A DNA stretch of 64,000 bases from VGDP01 sp964530335. Lineage in GTDB: Bacteria > Pseudomonadota > Alphaproteobacteria > SP197. The notes beneath the pieces were generated by a model. The model did not search any database. It worked only from the letters and a program-made list of their open reading frames with translations, and had not been told where the DNA came from. The DNA lies in NCBI GenBank assembly GCA_964530335.1, contig CAZGYG010000004.1, positions 9,499 to 73,498 on the forward strand, read 5' to 3'. This document shows positions 43,763 to 52,922 of this stretch, one piece after another. A program made the position numbers and the translations under genes. Position 1 is the first letter of the stretch. Every line of letters starts with the position of its first letter.

Positions 43763-45226
43763 CTAGCCGAGAAACCGTCGGCGCGCCTCGGCCGCGGCGC
43801 GCGCGACGAGCACGGGCGCGGTGCCGCCGAAGCTCGTGCGCGCGGCGACGGAACGTTCGACGGCGGTCGCGGCCAGCGCCTCGGCGCTGATCGCGGGCTC
43901 GATCGCCCGGGCATCGGCGAGTGGCACGGCCGCGAGCGAAAGCCCGCGCCGCTCGGCCAGGCGCACCAGGCGGCCGACCGCGTGGTGGGCGCGGCGGAAC
44001 GGCAGCCCGGCCTCGCGCACCAGCCAGTCGGCGAGATCGGTGGCGCCGAGATACCCCTGTTCGCACGCGGCGCGCATGGCCTCGGGCCGCGCCTCGAGCC
44101 CGGCGACCGTCGCGGTCATGGCGGCGAGCGAAAGCCGGAGCGTGTCCGCCGCGTCGAACAGCGGTTCCTTGTCCTCCTGCATGTCGTTGGCGTAGGTCAG
44201 CGCCAGCCCCTTCAGCATGGCGAGCACCGCGACCAGGGCGCCGATGACCCGGCCGGTCTTGCCGCGCACCAGCTCGGCGGCGGCCGGGTTGCGCTTCTGC
44301 GGCATGATCGAGGACCCGGCCGAGAGCTCGTCGGGCACGCGCACGAAGCCGAACTGCGGGCCCGACCAGATGACGATCTCCTCGGCCAGGCGCGACAGAT
44401 GGATCGCCGCGATGGCCGCCGCGGCGAGGAACTCGACGACGAAATCGCGGTCGGCGACGGCGTCCATGGAATTGGCGGCCGGGCGGTCGAAGCCGAGCGT
44501 CCGCGCGGTCATGTCCCGGTCGATGGGAAACGACGTGCCGGCCAGCGCGGCGGCGCCGAGCGGGCATTCGTTGAGCCGCCGGCGGCAGTCGGCCAGCCGG
44601 CCCCGGTCGCGCCCCAACATCTCGACGTAGGCCAGCAGGTGGTGGCCGAAGGTCACGACCTGCGCCGGTTGCAGGTGGGTGAAGCCGGGCATGATCGTGG
44701 CCGCGTGCCGCTCCGCCTGATCGATCAGGGCCGCCTGGAGCGCCGTCAGCCCGGCGGCGGTGTCGTCGATCGTCGCGCGCAGCCACAGCCGGACGTCGGT
44801 CGCCGTCTGGTCGTTGCGCGAGCGCGCGGTGTGCAGCCGGCCCGCGGCTTCGCCGATCAATTCGGCGAGCCGGGCCTCGACGTTCATGTGGATGTCCTCG
44901 AGCTCGGCGCGGAACGTAAACCGGCCTTGGGCGATCTCGGCGGCGATGCGGTCGAGCCCATCGGCGATCGCCCGGCCGTCCTCGGCGCCGAGGATGCCCT
45001 GGGCCACCAGCATCGCCGCGTGCGCCTTGGAGCCCCGGATGTCCTCGGCCCACAGCCGGCGGTCGAAGCCGATGGACGGGTTGATGCGCGCCATGACCTC
45101 GGACGGGCCGGCGTCGAACCGGCCGCCCCACAGGGGATTGGCCGTCGGAGTGTCGGCTGAAGGAGCATTGGCCGCCGGGGGGCTGGCCCTCGCCGTCGTC
45201 CGCTTGCCCTTTTTCGCCTGGCTCAC
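43763..45226 (-). CDS. argH: Argininosuccinate lyase
   Basis: Fumarase/aspartase-superfamily enzyme of 487 aa releasing arginine and fumarate. NPLWGGRF is near residue 30, SRNDQ near 135, and the signature GSSIMPQKRNP (about 306) carries the catalytic Ser loop. The first ~28 residues are a Lys/Ala/Pro-rich extension beyond the usual start; a later start is possible but no strong alternative ATG precedes the NPLWGGRF motif. Confidence 0.95.
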   Translation of the reverse strand: MSQAKKGKRTTARASPPAANAPSADTPTANPLWGGRFDAGPSEVMARINPSIGFDRRLWAEDIRGSKAHAAMLVAQGILGAEDGRAIADGLDRIAAEIAQGRFTFRAELEDIHMNVEARLAELIGEAAGRLHTARSRNDQTATDVRLWLRATIDDTAAGLTALQAALIDQAERHAATIMPGFTHLQPAQVVTFGHHLLAYVEMLGRDRGRLADCRRRLNECPLGAAALAGTSFPIDRDMTARTLGFDRPAANSMDAVADRDFVVEFLAAAAIAAIHLSRLAEEIVIWSGPQFGFVRVPDELSAGSSIMPQKRNPAAAELVRGKTGRVIGALVAVLAMLKGLALTYANDMQEDKEPLFDAADTLRLSLAAMTATVAGLEARPEAMRAACEQGYLGATDLADWLVREAGLPFRRAHHAVGRLVRLAERRGLSLAAVPLADARAIEPAISAEALAATAVERSVAARTSFGGTAPVLVARAAAEARRRFLG

Positions 45227-45271
45227 CCTGGCCTCCGCGCTGGAAATGCCACCTTCCCAGCGTTCGAGGGC

Positions 45272-45649
45272 CTAATCAAGCCCGCGCGGCGGCAGCGCCA
45301 GATCGTCGAGCCGGGCGCCGAGCGCGCGGGCCAGCGCGCGGAGCGCCTTGACGCTGCCGGGTTTGTGACCGGTCTCGATCTGCGAGAGGTAGCCGGGATC
45401 GACGCCGGCCCGGGCCGCGAGCGCCCGCGCCGTGAGACCCCGATGGCGGCGCCAGACGCGCACGGCGCTGGCACCCGCGGCGATGCGGGCAAGCGCCTCG
45501 GGCGGCGGTCGGTCCACGCCGGCAGCCGCGGCGCGGAGCGCCTCGTAGTCGGCGCGCGGCAGCACGACGAGATCGCCCGCGTCCGGCCCGGCGAGGCCCA
45601 GGACCCTGAGCGTGCGCCCGGTCGGCAGGTGTACGGCAAGTGCGGTCAT
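45272..45649 (-). CDS. XRE-type helix-turn-helix regulator, antitoxin-like
   Basis: Regulator of 125 aa. The N-terminal part (about residues 1-50) holds a Phd-like strand and helix, LVVLPRADYEAL. The C-terminal part (about 60-125) is a Cro/CI HTH: VRVWRRHRGLTARALAARAG, then VDPGYLSQIETGHKPGSVKA. This pairing resembles solitary antitoxin-like regulators; no toxin gene is adjacent. I prefer ATG 45649 over ATG 45667, because the latter lies inside a palindrome that looks like its own operator. Confidence 0.85.
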   Translation of the reverse strand: MTALAVHLPTGRTLRVLGLAGPDAGDLVVLPRADYEALRAAAAGVDRPPPEALARIAAGASAVRVWRRHRGLTARALAARAGVDPGYLSQIETGHKPGSVKALRALARALGARLDDLALPPRGLD

Positions 45650-45654
45650 GGTGT

Positions 45655-45681
45655 TTGCTAATAGCAATATGAAAATTGCTA
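45655..45681. promoter_or_regulatory. Candidate operator of the XRE regulator
   Basis: A perfect palindrome TTGCTA-A-TAGCAA (45655-45667) is followed by a third half-site TTGCTA (45676-45681), 21 bp from the first, about two helical turns. It lies just upstream of the regulator start and 70-95 bp upstream of hemN, in a locally AT-rich stretch that stands out against the GC-rich surroundings. Confidence 0.6.
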
Positions 45682-45702
45682 ATGGCCAATGTCCTTCAGT
45701 CG

Positions 45703-45716
45703 TTGATCCTTGTCAA
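45703..45716. promoter_or_regulatory. FNR/FnrL-type box upstream of hemN
   Basis: TTGATCCTTGTCAA matches the FNR-family consensus TTGAT-N4-ATCAA at nine of ten positions and lies 34 bp before the hemN ATG. FnrL-type control of hemN under low oxygen is well known in alphaproteobacteria. Confidence 0.65.
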
Positions 45717-45750
45717 GGCCGGGCGGCGCACCGGCCACCAGGATCGCGCC

Positions 45751-47109
45751 ATGGCCGCCACCCTGGATCGCCTGATCGAGCGCTACGACCTCGGCGTACC
45801 GCGCTACACGAGCTACCCGACGGCGCCGCATTTCGGGCCCGCCGTGACCGCCGGGGTCTACCGGCGCTGGCTCGCGGGCGTGGCCGGATCGCGCGCGCTG
45901 TCGCTCTACGTCCACGTGCCGTTCTGCGCCCGGCTGTGCTGGTTCTGCGGCTGCCACACGCGGGTGATCAATGCCTACGAGCCGGTCGCGCGCTACGTCG
46001 ATCGCGTGCTCGACGAGGCGCGCGCCGTGGCCGAGGCGATCGGCCGTGCGCCGCCGGTGCGGCATATGCATTGGGGCGGTGGCACGCCGACCAACCTCAA
46101 GGCCCGGGACGTGCGCCGCCTGGCCGAAGGGCTGCGCCGCGCCTTCCCGTTCGCGGCGGACGCCGAGTTCGCCGTCGAGGTCGATCCCCGCACGCTGACC
46201 GAGGACACGGCGACGGCGCTGGCCGAGGCCGGCGTCAACCGGGCGAGCCTCGGCGTGCAGGACTTCGACCCGGCGGTCCAGGCGGCGATCAACCGGCACC
46301 AGACCTACGCCATGACCGCGACGGCGGCCGAAGGATTGCGCCGGCGCGGCATAAGCCGCCTCAACATCGATCTCATGTACGGCCTGCCCGAGCAGAGCGT
46401 GGCGGGCATCGAACGCACGGTGGACCAGGCCCTGGCGCTGGCCCCCGACCGCCTGGCCCTGTTCGGCTACGCCCACGTGCCCTGGATGAAGAAGCACCAG
46501 CGCCTGATCGACGAATCGAAGCTGCCGAACGCCCGCGCGCGATTCGATCAGGCGAAGACGGCGGCGGAACGGCTGGTCGGGTACGGCTACGTCGCGATCG
46601 GCCTCGACCACTTCGCCCGACCCGACGACGCGCTGGCCGTGGCGGCCGCGAACGGCGGTCTGCGCCGCAACTTCCAGGGCTACACCACCGACGCGGCGGA
46701 CGCGCTGATCGGGCTCGGCGCCTCGGCGATCGGCGCGCTCGCGGAAGGTTACGTCCAGAACGTCGTCGCCGTCGCCGATTACGACGCGGCCGTCGGCGCC
46801 GGCCGGTTCGCCACGGTGCGCGGCGTCGCGCTCGACGCCGACGACCGGCTGCGGCGCGACGTCATCGAGCGGCTGATGTGCGATCTTGTCGTCGACCTCG
46901 ACGACATCGCGACGCGCCACAACGTCGGCGTCGACGACTTCGGCGACGACATGGCGGCGCTCGGGCCCATGGCCGCCGACGGTTTGGTATCGATCGAAGG
47001 ATCGCGCGTCGCCGTGACCGAGGCCGGCCGGCCGTTCCTGCGCGTCGCGGCCGCCGCGTTCGACCGTCATTTGCGCGCCGGCGCCCAGCGCCACGCCCGC
47101 GCCGTTTAG
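45751..47109 (+). CDS. hemN: Oxygen-independent coproporphyrinogen III oxidase
   Basis: Radical SAM enzyme of 452 aa converting coproporphyrinogen III to protoporphyrinogen IX without oxygen. The [4Fe-4S] cysteines are Cys59, Cys63 and Cys66 (CX3CX2C) with Cys68 just after, as in HemN. Further motifs are HWGGGTPTNL, the SAM-binding EVDPRTL, and MYGLPEQ. A HemN C-terminal domain is present, which distinguishes it from HemW. ATG 45751 begins the family's usual N-terminus; upstream in-frame codons run into the FNR-type box. Confidence 0.95.
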   Translation: MAATLDRLIERYDLGVPRYTSYPTAPHFGPAVTAGVYRRWLAGVAGSRALSLYVHVPFCARLCWFCGCHTRVINAYEPVARYVDRVLDEARAVAEAIGRAPPVRHMHWGGGTPTNLKARDVRRLAEGLRRAFPFAADAEFAVEVDPRTLTEDTATALAEAGVNRASLGVQDFDPAVQAAINRHQTYAMTATAAEGLRRRGISRLNIDLMYGLPEQSVAGIERTVDQALALAPDRLALFGYAHVPWMKKHQRLIDESKLPNARARFDQAKTAAERLVGYGYVAIGLDHFARPDDALAVAAANGGLRRNFQGYTTDAADALIGLGASAIGALAEGYVQNVVAVADYDAAVGAGRFATVRGVALDADDRLRRDVIERLMCDLVVDLDDIATRHNVGVDDFGDDMAALGPMAADGLVSIEGSRVAVTEAGRPFLRVAAAAFDRHLRAGAQRHARAV

Positions 47110-48047
47110 CGGGCCCTAACTTTTCGCCCGGCCGGCCTTGCCCTTGCCTTGGTCGTGCGGTGATCGTCGAGGAAGCGCTTGACCTCGGCCAGGTAACGCC
47201 TGGGTTCCTCGTGCATGGGCAGGTGGGACGAATTCTTGAACAGCACGACCCGGCTGTCGGGCAGGGCGAGGTGCATGCGCAGCGCGCACGCGGGGCCGAG
47301 TTCGTCGAAATAGCCGACCAGGATCAACGCCGGCTGGCGGATCCGCCCCATGTCGGGGATGCGGTTCCAGTCCTTGAGGTTGCCGATGTATAGGAATTCG
47401 TTGGGCCCTTGCATCGTCATGTAGGGCCCCATGTTCCCGATGTTCCAACCGTCGAGCGAGGCCTTGAGCGACGGCGGGATCACGTCGAGCCGGTGGACGT
47501 GTCGGTAGTTCAGCAGCGTGATCGCCGCGCGGTATTCCGGATGGTCGTAGGTCCCTTCCACCTCGTGGCGCTGCATCATCGCGACGGTCTCGGGCCCGAG
47601 CGCCGCGCGCAGCCGGTCGAGCTCGGAAACCAGATGGGGCATGTCGCCGCAGGTGTTCGACAGCACCAGCGTCTTGACCGACTTCGGGTAGGTCAGCGCG
47701 TATTCGATCGCGAGCCAGCCGCCCCACGATTGCCCGAGCAAATGCACCGCCGGCAGGTCCAGGGCGCGGAGCACGGTTTCGACCTCGCGCGCGTAGCGCC
47801 CGATCGTCCACAGGTTGGGGTCGGTCGGCCGGTCCGAGGCGCCGGCGCCGAGCTGATCGTAGGTGACGACGCGATAGCCCGCATCGGCGAGCGGAATCAA
47901 CGGATCGCGCAGGTAGTCGCAGGGCAGTCCCGGCCCACCGTTGAGCAGGAACAGGACCTCGTCGCCCCGACCGTAGCTGTAGGTGACGACCTCGTACCCA
48001 TCCACCGCGACACGCTTCACGGTGCCGGGCCTGCGCGGCTTCGCCAT
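47106..48047 (-). CDS. Proline-iminopeptidase-type alpha/beta hydrolase
   Basis: Hydrolase of 313 aa. Oxyanion motif LLNGGPGLP lies near residue 35, nucleophile Ser in LLGQSWGGWLA (about 107), acid in GYFDELGP, and base His in SSHLPMHEEP. The pattern is that of peptidase family S33 (proline iminopeptidase and tricorn F1-like enzymes). The last ~25 residues are an Arg/Lys-rich tail. It converges on hemN with overlapping stops. Confidence 0.87.
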   Translation of the reverse strand: MAKPRRPGTVKRVAVDGYEVVTYSYGRGDEVLFLLNGGPGLPCDYLRDPLIPLADAGYRVVTYDQLGAGASDRPTDPNLWTIGRYAREVETVLRALDLPAVHLLGQSWGGWLAIEYALTYPKSVKTLVLSNTCGDMPHLVSELDRLRAALGPETVAMMQRHEVEGTYDHPEYRAAITLLNYRHVHRLDVIPPSLKASLDGWNIGNMGPYMTMQGPNEFLYIGNLKDWNRIPDMGRIRQPALILVGYFDELGPACALRMHLALPDSRVVLFKNSSHLPMHEEPRRYLAEVKRFLDDHRTTKARARPAGRKVRAR

Positions 48048-48136
48048 GGCGGTTCCCCCCTTTGTCGGCGGGAACTTTGGCCGGGGCCGCGGCGAGCGTC
48101 AACGTGCGCCGGGGCCGAACACGCGGGGAGGTGCCG

Positions 48137-48970
48137 CTACCACAGCGCGCCGGCGGCCAAGGTGATGTTCTCCATGGTGATGCCCATGGCCTCGTCGCGG
48201 CAGAGGAACGCGGCCAGGGCGCCGATCTCGGCGGGGTCTATGATGCGCTTCTGCGGGTAGCTCGCCTTGACCTCGGCGATGTACTGCTCGGGGGTGCGCT
48301 GGCGGCCCTCGCGCGCGACCATCGAGCCCAGCGCCTTGTGCATCATGCCGGTCTCGACGAAGCCCGGGCTGATGGCGTTGCAGGTGACGCCGTGGGCCGC
48401 GCCTTCGAGCGCGACGCAGCGCATGAGCCCGAGAATCCCCGCCTTGGAGGCGCAGTAGGCGGCGTTGTCCTTGGCGCCGACGGTCGCGGAGGTCGAGGCG
48501 ACGCACACGATGCGGCCCCAGCCGCGCTCGATCATGCCGGGCAGGCAACGCTTGATGGTGCGATAATAGCCGTTGAGGTTGACGTCGATGACCTGGTGCC
48601 AGAGCTCGTCCGGGTGCCCGACCATGGGCTGCTCGAGCGACATGCCGGCGACGTTGGCCAGGATGTCCACCTTGCCGAACGCGGCGACGGCCGCGTCGTA
48701 GAACGCCTGCACCGAGGCGTCGGAGCGTACGTCGAGCTCGCACGCGGTGGCACGCACGCCGTGGCCCGCGATCTCGCGCCGCACGGCTTCGAACTCGTCG
48801 GACGTTGGGAAGTAGCTGTCCACGCGCTCGTCCGGGGCGGGCGAGCGCGTCAGCGAGCCGATCGCCACGTCGGCCCCGGCGGCGGCGAGCGCGAGCGCCA
48901 CGGCGCGGCCCTGGCCCGATCCGCCGCCGGTCACCAGGGCCGCGCGGCCCGCCAGGTATCGTTCGGTCAT
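48137..48970 (-). CDS. Short-chain dehydrogenase/reductase
   Basis: Classical SDR of 277 aa. Cofactor motif TGGGSGQG at residues 14-21, NVAG near 109, catalytic Ser in VASTSA, and YCASK with both Tyr and Lys present. An insertion of about 15 residues after the second strand (APDERVDSYFPTSDE) separates it from FabG. It diverges from the ABC-transporter operon with about 130 bp between starts, so it may act on the imported compound. Confidence 0.88.
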   Translation of the reverse strand: MTERYLAGRAALVTGGGSGQGRAVALALAAAGADVAIGSLTRSPAPDERVDSYFPTSDEFEAVRREIAGHGVRATACELDVRSDASVQAFYDAAVAAFGKVDILANVAGMSLEQPMVGHPDELWHQVIDVNLNGYYRTIKRCLPGMIERGWGRIVCVASTSATVGAKDNAAYCASKAGILGLMRCVALEGAAHGVTCNAISPGFVETGMMHKALGSMVAREGRQRTPEQYIAEVKASYPQKRIIDPAEIGALAAFLCRDEAMGITMENITLAAGALW

Positions 48971-49047
48971 TGTGGTCCTTGGCGGTTCCCGACCCGATAC
49001 AGCGTTCTTGCTGGCATCGCACCGCCGCCGCTATGCTTCGGCCCACT

Positions 49048-49053
49048 GTATAC
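49048..49053. promoter_or_regulatory. GTATAC motif upstream of the transporter operon
   Basis: Six-base palindrome 45 bp before the solute-binding-protein start. A TTGCTG/TATGCT pair with an 18-bp spacer lies just upstream and could be the promoter, placing this motif near the transcription start. The same hexamer precedes two other operons here (54474, 59698). Confidence 0.25.
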
Positions 49054-49098
49054 GCCGAATGGGGCGATCCAGCCCCACGGAGTCGAGGGAGGCAGACC

Positions 49099-50238
49099 AT
49101 GACATCATTTCCTAGGGATCGCGCCATCGACGGGCCGTTCGCGGCCCCGACGCGGCGGCAGGTGACATTGGGCATGGGCGCGCTGGGGGCCGCCGGGGCG
49201 CTCGGGCTCGGCCCGCGCGCGGCCAGGGCGGAAACGTCGATCAAGTGGATGGGCTGGCAGGGCTACGACGAGTGCTTCAACGCCGGCACCTTCCTGGCCG
49301 ACAGCGGCATCGCGATGGAGAAGACCTACATCAACGCCAACGAGGAGATCATCACCAAGCTCGCCGCCGGCGGTACCGGCTCGATCGACCTGATCACCAT
49401 GTACTTCGGCTACCTGCAGCCGATGGCGAGGGCCGGCTTGCTGGAGCCGTTCGACGTGGCCAAGGCGCCGAACGCCGAGAAGGTCATTCCGGAGTTCATG
49501 GACAGCGAGGCGCTGCGCCACGATGGCCAGCTCTACGGGGTGCCGTGGACCTGGGGCTTCCTGCCGATGATGTACGACCCGGCGGCGATTCCCACCCCGA
49601 CCTCGTGGAAGGATGTGCTGAAGGACGAATACAAGGGCAAGGTGGTGATGATTCACGACCCGCTCGGCAACCTCCAGGTCTGGGGCCGGGTCGTGACCGG
49701 CGCCGAGCACTCGACCATCCTCACCCACGACCAACTCAAGGAGACCATCGACTTCCTCATCAACGTCAAGAAGAACCACGCCCGCGCCTTCGCCTCGAGC
49801 TACGGCGAGGCGTCCGACATGTTCGCGCGCGGCGAGGTGGTGATCTCGGCGCTGGGTTGGGAGGCCATGGTCGGCTTCGCCGCGACCGCCGGCAAGGTCA
49901 TCGACTTCGTGATCCCCGAGGAAGGCACGGCGATGTACATGGACTGCCAGGCCATCCCGGCGGGATCGCCGAACCCTGACGCTGCGTACGCGGCGGCCAA
50001 CCACTGCCTGTCGGTGGAAGGTCAGGCGAAGATCGTCGAGGTGCTGACCCAGGGCATCACGAACCTGGACGCGATCGCCCAGACCGCGCCGGAGCACCAG
50101 GCGATCTATTCCTACGACAACATCGGCAAGGTCCTGGAGCGGGCGCGGATGGAGCCGATGCCGCCCTCCGAATCCGACGGCACGCACATCACCTACGATG
50201 ACTTCCTCGAGGAGTACGACCGCCTCCTGAAGGCATGA
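49099..50238 (+). CDS. ABC transporter solute-binding protein, PotD type
   Basis: Periplasmic binding protein of 379 aa. The N-terminus has a twin-arginine-type signal (RRQVTLGMGALGAAGALGL, about residues 19-37, ending RAARA), so it is probably exported folded. The mature chain has the PotD-type features IKWMGWQGYDE, ITKLAAGG, and GVPWTWGFLPMMYDP. Ligand may be a polyamine, opine or other cation. GGGAGG ribosome site. It overlaps the ATPase gene by ATGA. Confidence 0.9.
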   Translation: MTSFPRDRAIDGPFAAPTRRQVTLGMGALGAAGALGLGPRAARAETSIKWMGWQGYDECFNAGTFLADSGIAMEKTYINANEEIITKLAAGGTGSIDLITMYFGYLQPMARAGLLEPFDVAKAPNAEKVIPEFMDSEALRHDGQLYGVPWTWGFLPMMYDPAAIPTPTSWKDVLKDEYKGKVVMIHDPLGNLQVWGRVVTGAEHSTILTHDQLKETIDFLINVKKNHARAFASSYGEASDMFARGEVVISALGWEAMVGFAATAGKVIDFVIPEEGTAMYMDCQAIPAGSPNPDAAYAAANHCLSVEGQAKIVEVLTQGITNLDAIAQTAPEHQAIYSYDNIGKVLERARMEPMPPSESDGTHITYDDFLEEYDRLLKA

Positions 50239-51305
50239 CCGCTGCGAACGCGCCGCGGCCGGACGAGGGGCACCGACCCCTCGTCCGGCTGCGGGGCCTG
50301 ACCAAGTCGTTCGGTCCGGTCGTCGCGGTTGCCCCGCTCGACCTCGACATCTACCCGGGTGATTTCTACGCGCTGCTCGGCCCGTCGGGCTGCGGCAAGA
50401 CGACGCTGCTGCGCATGGTCGGCGGATTCACCGAACCGACGGCGGGGATCATCGAGATCGACGGCCAGGACGTGACGCGCCGTGGCCCCGAGCACCGCCC
50501 GACGAACATGGTGTTCCAGGGCTACGGCCTGTTTCCCCACATGACGGTCAGCCAGAACATCGGCTACGGGCTGCGCCTCGCCAAAGTGCCCGAAGGGGAG
50601 CGGACCGAGCGGGTCAAGGCGATCATGGCCCTGGTGCGCATCGAGGAGCTGGCGGGGCGGCGCCCCGATGCGCTGTCCGGCGGCCAGGCCCAGCGGGTGG
50701 CGCTGGCGCGCGCGCTGGTCATGCGCCCCCGCGTGCTGCTGCTCGACGAGCCGCTCGCCGCGCTCGACCTCAAGCTCAGGAAGCAGATGCAGGAGGAGTT
50801 GCGCCGCATCCACCAATCGATCGGCGGCACGTTCGTGTTCGTCACCCACGATCAGGGCGAGGCCATGGGGCTGGCCAACCGCATCGCGGTCATGGAGGCC
50901 GGCCGCTGCGTCCAGGAAGGCGGTCCCGAGGAGATCTACCTCAGGCCGCGCACCCGCTTCGTCTCGGCCTTCATCGGCGAGGCCAACATGCTGGCCGGAG
51001 CGCGGCGCGACGGCGTCGTCACCCTCAAGGCCGGCATCGCGCTGGCGGATCCCGGGCCCGACGGCCCGGTCGCGCTGGTCGTGCGGCCCGAGGCGGTCGC
51101 GCTGGGCGGCGGCGAGGTCAGCGTCGAGGGGCGGCTCGACGACGTGGTGTTCCTGGGTCCCTACACCCGCTACCGCGTCACCGCCACGAGCGGTGAGGAG
51201 ATCGTCGCGCACGTCGCCGACGGCCGATCGCGGGCGGCGACGGTGGGCGACGCGGTGCGGATCGGCTGGTCCGCCGCGGCGCACCGGGTGGTGGCCGAGG
51301 CATGA
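50235..51305 (+). CDS. ABC transporter ATP-binding protein, PotA type
   Basis: ATPase of 356 aa. Walker A GPSGCGKTT (about residue 50), Q-loop MVFQGYGLFPHMTV, signature LSGGQAQR (about 148), Walker B VLLLDEP, H-loop VTHDQGEAMG, and a C-terminal TOBE-like region. ATGA overlaps with both neighbours show tight co-translation. It energises the two permeases that follow. Confidence 0.93.
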   Translation: MTAANAPRPDEGHRPLVRLRGLTKSFGPVVAVAPLDLDIYPGDFYALLGPSGCGKTTLLRMVGGFTEPTAGIIEIDGQDVTRRGPEHRPTNMVFQGYGLFPHMTVSQNIGYGLRLAKVPEGERTERVKAIMALVRIEELAGRRPDALSGGQAQRVALARALVMRPRVLLLDEPLAALDLKLRKQMQEELRRIHQSIGGTFVFVTHDQGEAMGLANRIAVMEAGRCVQEGGPEEIYLRPRTRFVSAFIGEANMLAGARRDGVVTLKAGIALADPGPDGPVALVVRPEAVALGGGEVSVEGRLDDVVFLGPYTRYRVTATSGEEIVAHVADGRSRAATVGDAVRIGWSAAAHRVVAEA

Positions 51306-52144
51306 TCCGCCCGGCGCGCAAGGACGCGGCGATGCTCGGCCCGTCGGGGGCCGTGTTCCTGGTGCTGTTCGTCGCGCCGTTCGCGTTCCTGTTCGTCGTC
51401 AGCTTCTGGCGCAAGAAGATGTTCACGGTCGAGCCGGACCTGACGTTCGCCAACTACGCCGACACCTTCGCCGACTACGGCTGGCCGCTGGCGTTCACGC
51501 TGATGGTGGCGTTCGCCATCGCCGTGCTGACGACGCTGCTGGCGTTCGCCTTCGCCTACGCCATACGGTTCCACGCCGGGCGGTTCGGCACCGCGCTTCT
51601 GTTCGTGACCCTGATCACGCTGTTCGGCGGCTATCTGGTCAAGATCTACGCGTGGAAGACGATCCTGGGCACCGAGGGGATTCTCAACTCGGCGCTGTTG
51701 ACGCTGGGCATCGTGGACCGGCCGCTGACCATCTTCATCTACAACCCCGCGGCGGTGGTCGTGACGCTGACCCATTTCCTGTTGCCGCTCGCGGTGCTGC
51801 CGATCTTCGCCTCGCTCCGGGGCATCAAGGACATCGGCCTGGAGGCCGCGCGGGACCTGGGCGCGGGGCCGGGCCGCACGTTTCTCGACATCGTCCTGCC
51901 GCAGGCGTTGCCGGGGGTCATGGCGGCCTTCACGTTCAGCTTTCTCATCTCGGCCGGCGACTACGTGACGCCGCGCTACGTCGGCGGCCCGTACACCTCG
52001 ATGATCGGGGATTTCATCGAAGGGCAGTTCAGCCTGCGCTTCGATTGGCCGGCCGGCGCGGCGATGTCGTTCACGGTGCTCGCCGCCGCCGCCGTCGTGC
52101 TCGGTCTCGTGCGCGTGCTCGCCGGCGCGCTCAAGCCGCGATGA
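51302..52144 (+). CDS. ABC transporter permease, PotB type
   Basis: Inner-membrane permease of 280 aa with about six helices: an N-terminal one (about residues 13-35), then four or five within the BPD_transp_1 domain. The EAA loop LEAARDLGAGPGRTFLDIVL (about 181-200) contacts the ATPase. ATGA overlap on both sides. It forms the channel with the next gene. Confidence 0.92.
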   Translation: MIRPARKDAAMLGPSGAVFLVLFVAPFAFLFVVSFWRKKMFTVEPDLTFANYADTFADYGWPLAFTLMVAFAIAVLTTLLAFAFAYAIRFHAGRFGTALLFVTLITLFGGYLVKIYAWKTILGTEGILNSALLTLGIVDRPLTIFIYNPAAVVVTLTHFLLPLAVLPIFASLRGIKDIGLEAARDLGAGPGRTFLDIVLPQALPGVMAAFTFSFLISAGDYVTPRYVGGPYTSMIGDFIEGQFSLRFDWPAGAAMSFTVLAAAAVVLGLVRVLAGALKPR

Positions 52145-52920
52145 CCAGGATGATGACCAGGATTCTGTGGGGCGCGTTCTCGGGTCTCGTGACCCTGTTC
52201 ATGCTCACGCCGCTGGGCCTTGTCGTGCTGTTCTCGTTCACCGACAACGCGCTGACGAACTTCCCGATCAACGCGATCTCGCTGCACTGGTACCGCATCC
52301 TCGGCGCCAACCCGGAATTCTGGAAGGCGTTCGAGAACAGCATGATCATCTCGAGCACGGTCGCCGTGGTGTCCACGGTGATCGGGACCATGGCGGCGAT
52401 GGTGCTTTCCCGCTGGCGCGAGCGCGTGGCCAACGCCGTGCTGCTCGCGCTCGCGGCGCCGGTGACGTTGCCCGCGCTGGTCATCGGCATCGCGCTGCTG
52501 GTGTTCTTCAACAAGGTCGGCGTGCCGCTCAGCCGCGCGACCGTGATCGCCAGCCACCTGGTCATCACCCAGCCGTTCGTGATCCTGATCGTGTACGCCC
52601 GCATGGTGAACTTCGACTACGCCGCCGTGGACAGCGCGCGCGACCTGGGCGCCTCGCCGTGGCGCGCGTTCTGGACCGTGACCTTTCCCATCGTGTCCTC
52701 GACCGTGATCGGCGCGGCGCTGATCGCGCTGGCCGTGTCGCTCGACGATTTCATCGTCACGTTCTTCACCATCGGCGGCGGCAACACCCTGCCGACGTTC
52801 ATCTGGGGCAAGGTGCGGACGTACCTGGACCCCTCGATCAACGCCATCGGCACGATCCTGATCGGGCTGACCATCGCCTCGACGGCCGTGGCGCTTTGGC
52901 TCGGACGCTATCGCGGCTGA
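52141..52920 (+). CDS. ABC transporter permease, PotC type
   Basis: Second permease, 259 aa, about six helices. The EAA-type loop VDSARDLGASPWRAFWTVTF lies near residues 162-181, and the conserved SLDDFIVTFFTIG near 200 is typical of PotC. ATGATGACC at the start offers two ATGs; I keep the first because of its overlap with the PotB-type stop. Confidence 0.92.
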   Translation: MTRMMTRILWGAFSGLVTLFMLTPLGLVVLFSFTDNALTNFPINAISLHWYRILGANPEFWKAFENSMIISSTVAVVSTVIGTMAAMVLSRWRERVANAVLLALAAPVTLPALVIGIALLVFFNKVGVPLSRATVIASHLVITQPFVILIVYARMVNFDYAAVDSARDLGASPWRAFWTVTFPIVSSTVIGAALIALAVSLDDFIVTFFTIGGGNTLPTFIWGKVRTYLDPSINAIGTILIGLTIASTAVALWLGRYRG

Positions 52921-52922
52921 CG

